A model generated the notes under the pieces. The model was not told the origin of the DNA. It did not search any database and worked only from the letters and a program-made list of their open reading frames with translations. A stretch of 64,000 nt of DNA from Gelatoporia subvermispora B (taxonomy: Eukaryota; Basidiomycota; Agaricomycetes; Polyporales; Gelatoporiaceae), in NCBI GenBank assembly GCA_000320605.2, contig KB445804.1, forward strand, positions 198,591-262,590, written 5' to 3'. A program made the position numbers and the translations under genes. Shown here one piece after another: positions 24,901 to 35,987 of the stretch. Numbering within the stretch: position 1 is the stretch's first letter; every line of letters begins with the position of its first letter.

Positions 24901-25408
24901 TCACGGCGAGTCCGCACATCAATTCGAGAGTATCGCTTGGAGGTGCTGCAAGCAATGGAAGTGAGCTCGAGCGGCATAGGAAAAGGTGATGGACAAACCG
25001 ACGTAGATCGAGCATATGCTCGTACATGTCCTGGTACTCGCTTCCCTCGTGCGAAATGTCGGGCATGTCGTCCTGCGTATCCTCCCATTCCATATCGTCG
25101 TCCCACGGGGCTGTGTATCCGGGCGCAATGCCTTCATCTGGGGCGGCTCCATGTTCAACGACCAGCATGTTGGCTACGGCCCGGGTTGCCGCCGGCAATG
25201 CTAAGCAGAGATTCAATCATGAAAGTAGCATATAGTAGAAAGATAGCGGCGTACTCCGAAGATACTCGCGTCGAGACTCAAGCATGATCGACCGCTCCTT
25301 CCCCATGGCTGACCGTGACTTCGACACCGGACGAGGGAGGGTGGTAGTGCCAGTCGGGGTATAGATGAGATTGGTCTTGATGTTTCTTCTGCGTTTGGAT
25401 TTGGCCAT
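21949..25408 (-). CDS. KDZ (Kyakuja-Dileera-Zisupton) superfamily transposase
   Basis: About nine exons from ATG 25408 (MAKSKRRRNIKTNLIYTPTG). The N-terminal part has ALIRQGLLGCSPVVPSVALS and a Cys cluster (NACPCCNLK near 24300). The catalytic region has ELHPARLLAMDGNNSAKRIA (AMDGN block, an acidic active-site candidate), WILDVHHDQCGCGYDIGCAF, CAFHGYAHNRLCQLYNHPLY, GIEDLEGMERVFSSSNTVAR and DLHFSQWDEDRYSEL. The C-terminal coiled-coil part ends WKDVVNYTFISEFDLLRHSH and an acidic tail, with the stop at 21949-21951. These blocks are characteristic of fungal KDZ transposases. No premature stop or frameshift is required, so the enzyme may be functional. It lies next to the right terminal repeat. 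Confidence 0.88.
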
Positions 25409-25562
25409 GATAAATCCGGAGAGACAGTATGATTAGAAGAACGAGGAGAACTGCAAAAAGTAGCAGGAATACAGCAAAGGAATAGTACGGAGTACTTAGC
25501 GCCTGAACGCGTCGTGCCATAGGCACCTAGAAATTGCTCAGCCACCAGCGCGTTCACATGGG

Positions 25563-25587
25563 CACGTGGAACACGTGGAACACGTGG
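25563..25587. promoter_or_regulatory. Three CACGTGG motifs in 9-bp phase near the right end
   Basis: CACGTGG occurs at 25563, 25572 and 25581, about 155-180 bp upstream of the transposase start and about 110 bp inside the right terminal repeat. E-box clusters can bind bHLH factors; subterminal motif arrays can also bind transposases. Which applies here is not known. Confidence 0.55.
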
Positions 25588-25696
25588 CACGGGTACGGTG
25601 CCGTCCGAGTTGGTATTCATGCCGCGCTCAAGCGCAGCATATGAAAGGTATATTCTATATAGAACTTTGGATATGAGGCCGACGGCGGGCGCAGGG

Positions 25697-26096
25697 GTGG
25701 GCCTGAGAGCGGCGGCGGGGCCGGCGGGAGGAAGGGCGGGAGACAGCCGCCAGCGGGAGGGCGGGAGATAAGGGGCGGGAGATAGCCGCCGGCGGGAGGG
25801 CGGGAGATAAGGGGCGGGAGATAGCCGCCGCCGGCAAGGCACGGCATGGCCACGCGAGCGCAGGGCGGGGGCGGGGGCGGGGCGGCGCGCCTGGGCCTGC
25901 GATGAGCCGATGCACGTGCTCGGGAATACCCGCGGCGGGAGGCGGCAACGGCGGCAACGGCGGCAACGGCGGCAACGGTGAGCGGGCTAAGCGCAGGGGG
26001 GAGGAGAGCGCAAAGGCCAGCGGGGAGCCTGGGGTTGCTCCTGGAATCGCTATTTGGCGCTACAAGCCTAGCTTAGGCTCAGCGTCCGATACCGCC
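25697..26096 (+). repeat. Terminal repeat unit, copy D (right end)
   Basis: Same unit as A-C but diverged at its inner end: GTGGGCCTGAGAG instead of GTGGGCCCGAGAG, one fewer GGC at the start, an extra GGGCGGGAGATA-type unit and a few substitutions. It is cut at 26096 by the N run, just before the terminal ~40 bp. Confidence 0.9.
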
Positions 26097-26481
26097 NNNN
26101 NNNNNNNNNNNNNNNNNNNNNNNNNNNNNNNNNNNNNNNNNNNNNNNNNNNNNNNNNNNNNNNNNNNNNNNNNNNNNNNNNNNNNNNNNNNNNNNNNNNN
26201 NNNNNNNNNNNNNNNNNNNNNNNNNNNNNNNNNNNNNNNNNNNNNNNNNNNNNNNNNNNNNNNNNNNNNNNNNNNNNNNNNNNNNNNNNNNNNNNNNNNN
26301 NNNNNNNNNNNNNNNNNNNNNNNNNNNNNNNNNNNNNNNNNNNNNNNNNNNNNNNNNNNNNNNNNNNNNNNNNNNNNNNNNNNNNNNNNNNNNNNNNNNN
26401 NNNNNNNNNNNNNNNNNNNNNNNNNNNNNNNNNNNNNNNNNNNNNNNNNNNNNNNNNNNNNNNNNNNNNNNNNNNNNNNNN
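26097..26481. other. Assembly gap (385 N)
   Basis: Unknown bases inside the right terminal-repeat region. Confidence 0.99.
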
Positions 26482-26843
26482 CGGGAGATAGCCGCCGGCG
26501 GGAGGGCGGGAGGATAAGGGGCGGGAGATAGCCGCCGCCGGCAAGGCACGGCATGGCCACGCGAGCGCAGGGCGGGGGCGGGGGCGGGGCGGCGCGCCTG
26601 GGCCTGCGATGAGCCGATGCACGTGCTCGGGAATACCCGCGGCGGGAGGCGGCAACGGCGGCAACGGCGGCAACGGCGGCAACGGTGAGCGGGCTAAGCG
26701 CAGGGGGGAGGAGAGCGCAAAGGCCAGCGGGGAGCCTGGGGTTGCTCCTGGAATCGCTATTTGGCGCTACAAGCCTAGCTTAGGCTCAGCGTCCGATACC
26801 GCCGATGAGGCTAATTAGGCTGAGATCCGGTGTCACCCGGGTG
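26482..26843 (+). repeat. Terminal repeat unit, copy E (right outer end, 5' truncated by gap)
   Basis: Continues the same unit from its GGGCGGGAGATA region to the terminal CACCCGGGTG at 26834-26843. It has one extra G relative to D near 26512. It may be a second tandem unit or the same copy as D at the start of the next contig. Confidence 0.9.
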
Positions 26844-26850
26844 GCGTCAC
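26844..26850. repeat. Right target-site duplication GCGTCAC
   Basis: Direct repeat of 14204-14210, placed exactly after the terminal CACCCGGGTG. Confidence 0.8.
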
Positions 26851-26974
26851 GCTTGCTCCGCACACGACAGTAGCTGAGGTCGCCCGCGCAGGCCTGCTTA
26901 CTTACACTCGCGCACATCGCACCCTCCGCCCAACTTGTCCATTCCTTCATCGCTCGCACACCGACTTAACAGCC

Positions 26975-28339
<1,365 letters not shown>

Positions 28340-28882
28340 TTTGCGCCTCGCTCACACTCGCTTCCACTTTGTGGCTCGCATCCCGTCACCTGATGCCGTG
28401 TAGTACCGTACTTTCACGCACATTACGCACTTCGTGTAGCTCATCCAGATGAACCAAGACGATACCTCTTATTTTTCTTTCTGTATTTTCTCGCTTCCAA
28501 GACGCGTGGCGGGGTCGCGGTACGGACTTGTAGACGGGACTGAATATAAAGACTCATTGCCACATTGTTCTACCATGCGGCCGAGAAGTTTGCAAACCGT
28601 CGGTCATCATGCATTTGTGATTGAGTTTCTCTGCTTTTGCCGGCGATATGACGACATGCGCAGCGCTGACGGTTACTAGCCTCGTGGCGGTTGAGATCAT
28701 CCATATCGGGGAAGATACCGAAAACCAAAATAAGCGCCCAAGACACGCTCCGGGCGCGTTTTGTGCGACGTGGGGGGCTTGCGACTTCTAGATGCTTATC
28801 TTGCTCGCTGATACCAGTCACAAATATTCGAGACTCTTGCATTGATTCTCTCTCACAGTCTACGGAAAGTCCACAGTCCAAC
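28340..28882. other. Spacer upstream of the MYND gene array
   Basis: Contains the promoter of the first MYND gene. Near 28680 it carries AGCCTCGTGGCGG followed by GAGATCATCC, a rearranged version of the block found upstream of the other MYND genes. No coding block was recognised. Confidence 0.5.
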
Positions 28883-29653
28883 ATGCAACCGGTGTCAGTA
28901 CCCATCGTGCAGTCCACGGTAGAGCAATTCGAATTGCCAACTGCGCCTCCGGACGGAGCTGCGCTACGGAAGACTATGACACAGTGCCAACAATGCTTCA
29001 GATCTGCTGCTCATCCAGGGGTCAACTTGTTCCGATGCTCAGCTTGTAAAGTCGAACTATACTGCGTAAGTGTGCCATCAGATCGCCCGGAGCGCCGATA
29101 TCGCTGATCGTGCATGCGCGCTTTGGCACCGCAGAGTAGGGCATGCCAGAAGAAGGCATGGCCGGACCACAAGGAAAAGTGCACGATAAATCAGAGGAAC
29201 CGGCCTGGAACGCCGCGCGCAGAGAACCTGCGGCTGCTGCGTGCGTTCACGACGAAACACCGCCCGAGCATCTCCGAGGCCGTCGTGCGCGCGATGGACC
29301 TATGCGTTGACGTGACGCGCGCGCAGCGCGATGTACTCGTGCTCACCCTGCAGTCGCGCCCCGGAAACGTGCGCACGGAGCGCGCGTATGAGCTCCTCAA
29401 TGCGACCGTCATGCCCATCCGCAGGTTTGATCCTCGGCGCGAGGCGGAGATGAAGATGATGCTCAAGAAGGCTCACGACACGATCACAAAGCACACCGAT
29501 GCGCCCGGTGCGGTGTTCGTCGCCCTCGAATGTGTCGACCAGCTCGTGACGAACATCTGCCCCGTGTGCATCCGGGCGCTGGACGGTCTGACGCCAGGGC
29601 TGCCCTGGAAGGAGAAGCTGAAGAAGATGCTGAATGAGGGGATAGTTTTGTGA
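28883..29653 (+). CDS. MYND-type zinc-finger protein, tandem paralogue 1
   Basis: Two exons. Exon 1 (ATG 28883) carries the first half of the MYND finger: CQQC, then FRCSACKVELYC. An intron at about 29066-29133 leads to SRACQKKAWPDHKEKC, completing the C/H zinc ligands. The rest (about 165 aa) has conserved paralogue blocks: LLRAFTTKHRPSISEAVVRA, RAQRDVLVLTLQSRPGNVRT, GAVFVALECVDQL and the C-terminal LKKMLNEGIVL, with the stop at 29651-29653. MYND fingers mediate protein contacts; the partner of this fungal family is unknown. Spacing to the next paralogue is 232 bp, same strand. Confidence 0.82.
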
Positions 29654-29885
29654 ATCAGGTCACGAAAATGCAACGCATTCCGTGTTCGTGTCGTTTCTGC
29701 CCAACACGTTACGTTCTGCGTGGTTGACTTTCTGTCGGATACATCGCAGATCCTCCAAAAGCCTCGTGGCAGACACGCCGTCCTCATTTGGGAAGGTCAT
29801 AAAAATAAAGCGCTCGACATTCGCGTCTCATGTTGCACCTCTCTCAACTCCTACCAAAAGCTTAGCCTAAGGACTGCTTCGCAAA

Positions 29886-30589
29886 ATGTTTCCCGGCCCA
29901 TCCAGCAGCAAGAATTTACAGCCTACGATTGCCTCTCAATGTCAGCATTGCTCAAAATCTCAAACCGAGGGGGTCAATCTACTCAAATGTGCCGGCTGCG
30001 GTAACGCGGTATACTGCGTGAGTGATCGCGCGTTCATGCTGTCGAATTGTATGCTCATAACACGTAGAGCAAAGACTGCCAGAGGGCTGCCTGGCCTGCC
30101 CACAAGGGAACATGCAAGTCCCGCTCGCAGTCAGGGTCCACTCACGACGCACAGACCAAGCTGCTCTTCCAATACATGCACGAGAACCGCTCCGCGCTCT
30201 TCGATGCTGCCTCTTCCGCACTTGACCTCCACGCCGACCCCGAGCGCGGCAAACACTACATGTTCGTCGTCTTCGTCGCCCCTCGCCCGCAGCCAGCGCC
30301 TGTCGAGAAAGCGTACACTTTTGTCAGGGCACAAGTCCTGCCAATCGTAGGCACTGTGTTGAACTCGCAGCAAGAAAGGGACGTGCAGGTCAACCTGGCG
30401 AATACAACGAAGAACCTGAGGATGGTTGTACCAAACGCGCCAGCTGCATTCCTCGTCTCGATGGTGTGCCCGGAACAGGGAACCGTAGGCGGGTCCTATC
30501 ACGTAACTCCGAATGTGGGAGGGATAAGACGCGACCTGCTGTGGGAGGACATGCTGAGGACGGAGTTAAACGAAGGGATCTTGTTTTGA
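29886..30589 (+). CDS. MYND-type zinc-finger protein, tandem paralogue 2
   Basis: ATG 29886 gives MFPGPSSSKNLQPTIASQCQ. The finger reads CQHC, LLKCAGCGNAVYC, then after an intron (donor GTGAGT at about 30019) SKDCQRAAWPAHKGTC. Downstream blocks match paralogues 1 and 3: FDAASSALDLHADPERGKHY, FVVFVAPRPQPAPVEKAYTF, PAAFLVSMVCPEQGT and the ending DMLRTELNEGILF. The stop is at 30587-30589. Intron position and phase agree with its neighbours, showing descent by tandem duplication. No defect is seen. Confidence 0.82.
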
Positions 30590-30807
30590 GGATCTCAATC
30601 GGAATCGTACTCGTCTCACGTGTTCTCCGGCTGGACGACCCCATTGCATCTGATTCGAATGTAACGCGGATCCTCCAGAGCCTCATGGCAGCAATTTCCC
30701 TGATCTGGAAACATAAACCACATTTTTGACATTTTGCGAATCCGCCACAACCTCTCCTTATATACCTCGCCCTGTTCCAAGTCCAGTATTGCAGACTGCT
30801 GCACGAA

Positions 30808-31564
30808 ATGTCCTCCCCTACTTCTTCACCCCTTGGCCAGAATTCAGAGCATACAGCCGTCTCTCATTGTCAGCACTGCCACAAACGCCGAGCTAACGGG
30901 GTCAAGTTACTACGATGCTCAGGTTGTCGCAGCGAAGTCTACTGCGTAAGTCGGCCAGATGTTCGTCACCCCGTCAAAAAACCTGGTTGCTGAGGAGCGC
31001 GCACATATGCGTACAATGTTGCAGAGCAGAGCCTGCCAAAAGGCAGCCTGGCCAGCCCACAGGGAGCTGTGCAAATTCTACCAGGAGGTCGATCCAGACT
31101 TCGCCGACAAAGCGAGGCTCCTCCGCGAGTTCTCGTTCAAGCACGGTCCCGCTCTCATCGTAGCTGCCACCTACGCACTCAACATCCACTCCGACCGTTC
31201 ACGTGGCGAGCGCGACATATTCGCCGTCAACGTTGCGCCCCGCGCGCAGCCGGCACGCATCGAGAAGGCATATACCTACATCTCGTCAGAGATCCTCCCC
31301 ATCGTGGACACCGTGGTGGACTCCGAGCATCTGGCGGAAGTGAGGGCCAGGCTCGAGGAAGTGACGCGAGTTTCAAGGGAGGACGATCCGAAGGCTCCGC
31401 CTGCGTTCATGTTCATGTTGCGGTGCCCGGTCCAGGGCACCACCAGTTTCCAATTTTGCCGAGTTCCAGACCTAAAGGTTTTGAAGCCAGGATTTGCTTG
31501 GGAGCATATGCTGAGGGACAGGCTGAACGAAGGGATCGTGTTCCGAAGAAATGAAGTGGACTAG
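30808..31564 (+). CDS. MYND-type zinc-finger protein, tandem paralogue 3
   Basis: ATG 30808 gives MSSPTSSPLGQNSEHTAVSH. The finger reads CQHC, LLRCSGCRSEVYC, and after the shared-position intron SRACQKAAWPAHRELC. Then come KARLLREFSFKHGPALIVAA, SRGERDIFAVNVAPRAQPAR, EKAYTYISSEILPIVDTVVD, PPAFMFMLRCPVQGT and HMLRDRLNEGIVFRRNEVD. The stop is at 31562-31564. It is closest to paralogue 2, sharing the PAHK/PAHR and LNEGI blocks, with a short C-terminal extension. Confidence 0.82.
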
Positions 31565-31899
31565 TGTACCCGCCTCCTGTACTCTCCGACTACATGACCT
31601 CTTGTAATCCAGATACGCATAGCTGCACTCCCTGCAATTCGTCGTATCGGCTTAAATCGAGGGTACGACGTAGATCTGACGCCTTGAAAGAAGATGCTGA
31701 AGGAGGGGTAAGTACTCGACTTTTGTGGATTGACTCGCGAAAGCCGTACCTTTTTGCGTTTGGTTTGCGCCCAGTATGTTGCGTTCTACCTAGTTTTCTG
31801 CCTGTTAAACGTATCGCAGATCATCCAAAGCCTCATGATGGGTATTAAATCACTTATGGTCTTCAACAATTCGCAGATCTCTCGCAATTCTTCCAACTC

Positions 31900-32140
31900 T
31901 TCCTGAAAGTCTGACGTATCAAGATAGTGTTTCTCACGTCACTGAATGCGATCACTGCTCGAAATACCGACTCAAGGGGATCAGTCCATTTAAATGGGTA
32001 AAATCTTCTGTTGCACGAGTAGCTAGACCCTCCCACCGTCGGATTTGACTTCGAAGCCTCAAATACGCGCATGTATGCGCATACGAACGCGACATGTTCG
32101 TCGTCGTCCTCGACATGAATGCGATGCCATTGGTCACGTT
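31900..32140 (+). pseudogene. Decayed MYND paralogue fragment
   Basis: Reads HVTECDHCSKYRLKGISPFK at about 31936-31995, matching the first half of the MYND finger and its spacing but losing the second Cys pair. A separate fragment, YERDMFVVVLDMNAMP at about 32082-32130, matches the GERDIFAVNVAPRAQP block of paralogue 3. The rest is missing or out of frame. Upstream, 31815-31870 keeps the CGCAGATCATCCAAAGCC block typical of paralogue promoters. Confidence 0.6.
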
Positions 32141-32311
32141 AGCCGGGTCAGTATTGGCAGTACATAGTATATTCTGACTTCTTAAAAACCTAAGCGTACG
32201 ACAAGGACGACTACGTTATGCAGGAGTCGATCCTTGTCGCATATCAACATGCCACAGGTCACTAGATCTTCCAAATTTACACGAGACAGATGGACGCGTC
32301 ACAAGGCCTGT

Positions 32312-33796
32312 TCATGCAGTATCGGCACCATCTTTACACAAAATCCGAGGAGGCGGATTCTCCGCCATCGTAACCGACCCGTCAGAAATATCCAGGACCA
32401 TCAAGTCAAAAGCACTCGTGTGCGTCAAACGCCGGGTTTTCTCTATCACCGCAGTTCGAATGTTGATCAAGACACGTGACGTGACCATGGAATATAGGCT
32501 AGGGAAAAGTCAATGAAAGTGTCGATTTGTGAACGGAGGGCTACTGACGTATTTGCTAATCTGACGCAGACGTTAGAATATCGACACAAATGTACTGAGT
32601 TGGACATACCCAACTAGGCTTTCGCTCAGAGTTGAGCGAGCAAATCGCCACATGAAAAGACCGGCAATTAGCACAGCTAACAATCACAAGTGCTCTCAGC
32701 GACCATATTCGAATTAGAATATTCGAAGCCACGACGTACGAGATGCAGCGATGAAGTAAAGGATCCCGTCACGTAGGAATAGCTGAAACAGAGGCATTCC
32801 GACCCCTTGAGACACTCTCAGAGTCTTGCGGCAGCGGTACATCGTCATCCCGAACATGATCAGTGACTTCATGAATGCATCTTGAGCAACGTAGTTCCAT
32901 GTTCAGTAGACGATATCTCGGTGCTTACCACTGTCAAGGGTGCAATTGCAAATATAGTCCAGTGCCTTCGGCCTCCTGCCGCTCTGACTTAGATCATGCG
33001 TCTGTGCGTTTAGAAAGACGTACCTATAGCGAAGCACCCAATCGGCATGAATCTAAATTTCGATAATTTTAGATCCACGCTCTTTATGTTGTAAGGTACT
33101 CACTCCATATGCACGAACTCTATCCACATTATCGTTCAAATGCGCCAATAGGCAATCTAGGTGACAGGGCACTCACTTGGACCGTCATAGTAGAACGATA
33201 GAATCAACCTATGTCGGCTCAGCATCATGGCATCAACTTCACGAACCGTGTGACTCACATTGTGATGACCTCCGCTGAGGTGGTGTTTAGCGCAGGTCGC
33301 GAGAACCATATTGAGACTGACCGCTGAAAGCTACCAACAGGAACCAGAGGACTCTGCGATTCTTCTCATACAATATCCAGACTCTGAGTCGTCGCAAGGT
33401 TAACCCAAATTGAATCGACGTCATATCGCATTACCTGAGCATTAACACGGCGTCCACGGTAGCGATAATCACAGATGCGCCGAGGCCTTGTACCTGCAAT
33501 ACATGTCAGTTCACAGTGGGATATCGGATAACTATATTCAATACCTGCAAGATCTTCGTGCATCTATACCGGAGATGTGGGAAATTGTATCAGACGAACG
33601 AAACCGGTGACGCACGCCTATTCCCGCGTGACGACAACATTTAGTGCCGCTCTAGGCCTTTACAAAGTTATCTGCCTACAAAAGTAGAGTTGATGGGCCA
33701 CGTCTCGACTGTGTTGATTGCGCATGATGAACCTCGGTCGCTCGATGGTGGTATAAAATTATGAGCACTCACTGTACGCGTTGAACCTGACGTAGT

Positions 33797-33889
<93 letters not shown>

Positions 33890-34428
33890 GCTGATCAAAT
33901 CACATCCTAAGTAGATAATGCACAGGGCACCCACGGGATGAACAAGAGAGCGAAATAGCGATTCTGAACATAGCCACATGTGAGCGGTAAAGATCGAAAG
34001 CATGTTGTATCACGAACCCAAAGCTGACGCCAGACGTCCGGATGAGCTGCGCGAGGCACCGGGACCTGTGATGTAAGACGCACATATAAGACCTTCGAAA
34101 TGCTCCAAGGGGCTGGCCAGAATAACGTGGCCTACGCGGCGAGGAAGCGTGAGTCAATTCAACGTTTGTTCCGGTATCACATACTTCGTCTTGAAATGTG
34201 GAGGCATATTCATATCTGTGGAGGTAATCCCAGCATTGATGTCAATATTTGTGGCCAATGCGTAAAATGCGCATACTCACACTAGTAGAGCCAGCGCAGC
34301 AACTACAAAGCAATGTTACAGGTCAGTATCATAGATTCGAAGGTGAACACACCATTTGTATAGCTGACGACCCTAGCATCTGCCACTAGTTGTGGGATTC
34401 CATCTGCGGCTTGGAGGCTCGCTGCCAT
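32312..34428 (-). CDS. DUF6533-type multi-pass membrane protein, possibly degenerating
   Basis: Spliced blocks on the minus strand fit the basidiomycete DUF6533 family. The order is MAASLQAADGIPQLVADARV (from 34428), VAALALLVYEYASTFQDE across a GTGAGT intron, LFWPAPWSISK, NRYFALLFIPW, LGASVIIATVDAVLML, VLYEKNRRVLWFLLVAFSG, MYRCRKTLRVSQGVGMPLFQ with LFLRDGILYFIAA, and TSRVLINIRTAVIEKTRR before a stop at 32312-32314. These are predicted helices of a seven-helix protein of unknown function. Some exons are hard to join cleanly (33600-34100 and 32640-33100), and an intron holds a long GA microsatellite, so the gene may be partly decayed. Confidence 0.55.
33801..33885. repeat. (GA)n microsatellite, about 42 units
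   Basis: Uninterrupted GA dinucleotides over about 85 bp, lying in a probable intron of the DUF6533 gene. Confidence 0.98.
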
Positions 34429-35987
34429 TGCACATCTGCCATTCCACCTCCACGATAAAGTCCTAGTAGGAGTGAAGAACTCTGGTGAACGGGGCTATGT
34501 CACCCGCCTACCTTCAGCTTTTACGTCGAGCCCGGTCCTACCTCCTGCTATTTTTGACTAGTGTAGGTGAGGCTAATTAACATGCTTGCGGTGGCAGCTG
34601 CCACCGTTGCCAGCTTCCTTCCGATGCGCTAGGAACGAGGCGGCGACGGAGTCTTCTGCTGACGGTCTGGACTTTCAGAGACTGAATTGATACATCCGAC
34701 GCTCGCTTCAGAATGCAGACGCGTAATTGGAAATCGCACGACAAAGGTCATAGTGTCGGTCCCATCAACCTTTCGTACGCCCTCTGCGATTAGCTCAACA
34801 CTCACCATAGCTCGCTATGTAGAACTTGACAATCTCCACGCATCTCTTATCCTCAGCGATGGTCGCGAATGACGTCAAATAGAATAGAACTGGACTGCAG
34901 TCTGCGGGAACCCAGTCATCATCATCGCCCCAATATTTCAGGGGACTGGAGCGATGGTGCAAAGGCCAACATTGCAACATCCCAACATCATACCTCAGAG
35001 CGCAGTATACTGGTTTGGGGGTGGGCCAAGCCAATCTATGCACCATCTCCCGTGCTAGTGACGGCAGCGATTCAGGAAGTTGAGCGAGAATCGGTGGGAG
35101 CTAGCGCTCATATGCATGGAAGTTCACACCGTGTGCAGACCCACATCTCCCATATTGAGATGAGGCTAGACTACTGAGAATAACCCGTAAGGGTAGATAT
35201 TGTAGAATGTGACAATGCGACGCGAAAGACGTTGATGTGTTGAGAGGAGTATGCAGGTTGTCTCGCGATAGTCTCCCCGTAGCTCCGCAGCCTGCAGAGC
35301 CGCCCGCGCACGTCAACGAATCGAGGCGACGAGCGCAGGACAGTCGCACAGACCCCCGAGGACTTGAATACACTGCTTCTTGTGGGAGGTTGAATGATGA
35401 TAGTGGGCAAAGTGAAGCGCGACTGTTGCCAAAGACCTATGTACGAACCAGGAGGCAAAAAGACTAGTAAAGACCGCACTGGACGTCACTAACCTCAGTT
35501 ACTCGACGCAGTGTCATGTCGACGTGCCTCAACAAATAGTCCCAGTGGTGATTTCATTCGTAGACATGTCCAGTAGGACAGTCCCCTGAAACCAAAGATG
35601 TGCAACTGGACACATCAACGAGCAGCCGGCGGATCCCCGTACACGCAAGCGTATTCTGGCAAACAAAATTCACCAGGGATGGGCCAGTCAAGCCTTGACC
35701 CCTTGACTGTTAACGGGGGTCAACCGGTTGACCCAGGTTAAGTCGCCGTTTAACCTGTGGTCAAGATGTCAAGACGTGACTATTATGCGCCACATAGACT
35801 ACCTTTTTCTAATTCACAGCCCTCGAATTATATAGTTCGACATCTGCTCAGATCAGCGACTCACCAGGGCGCTTATTCAGGCACCAACGAACAAATATTT
35901 GCGCATCGAGGCAGGTGATTTCGTTCAGGTCAGAGAAATGCCATCTGCTATATTCTGTACAACTGTCGCTCACTGTGTTGTATAAAG
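34429..35987. other. Gene-poor stretch with a palindrome cluster
   Basis: No complete gene is recognised on either strand. Several weak open frames (e.g. 35237-35467 plus, 35171-35479 minus) overlap and lack domains. A cluster of TTGACC/GGTCAA and TTAACC words with perfect palindromes occurs at 35687-35775. The right end is the 5' flank of the MYND pseudogene. Confidence 0.5.
35717..35734. repeat. Perfect 18-bp palindrome GGGTCAACCGGTTGACCC
   Basis: Self-complementary over all 18 bases. Flanked by further GTCAA/TTGAC words (35687, 35694, 35703, 35760, 35768) and by an inverted pair GGTTAA...TTTAACC at 35736-35755. Confidence 0.9.

Larger units (their letters stand above)
14211..26843. mobile_element. 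KDZ-type DNA transposon with long inverted terminal repeats and cargo genes
   Basis: Both ends are CACCCGGGTGACACCGG in inverted orientation and extend as GC-rich terminal repeats of about 400 bp. The flanks carry the same 7 bp. Inside lie, from left to right, three minus-strand genes (15744-17710, 17843-19252, 19779-20400), one plus-strand gene (21116-21881) and a minus-strand KDZ transposase (21949-25408). Two runs of N (392 and 385) fall within the terminal regions, so true length is uncertain and could be nearer 11.8 kb if the repeats flanking each gap are the same copy. Terminal repeats, target duplication and a transposase together support a complete cut-and-paste element. Confidence 0.85.
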
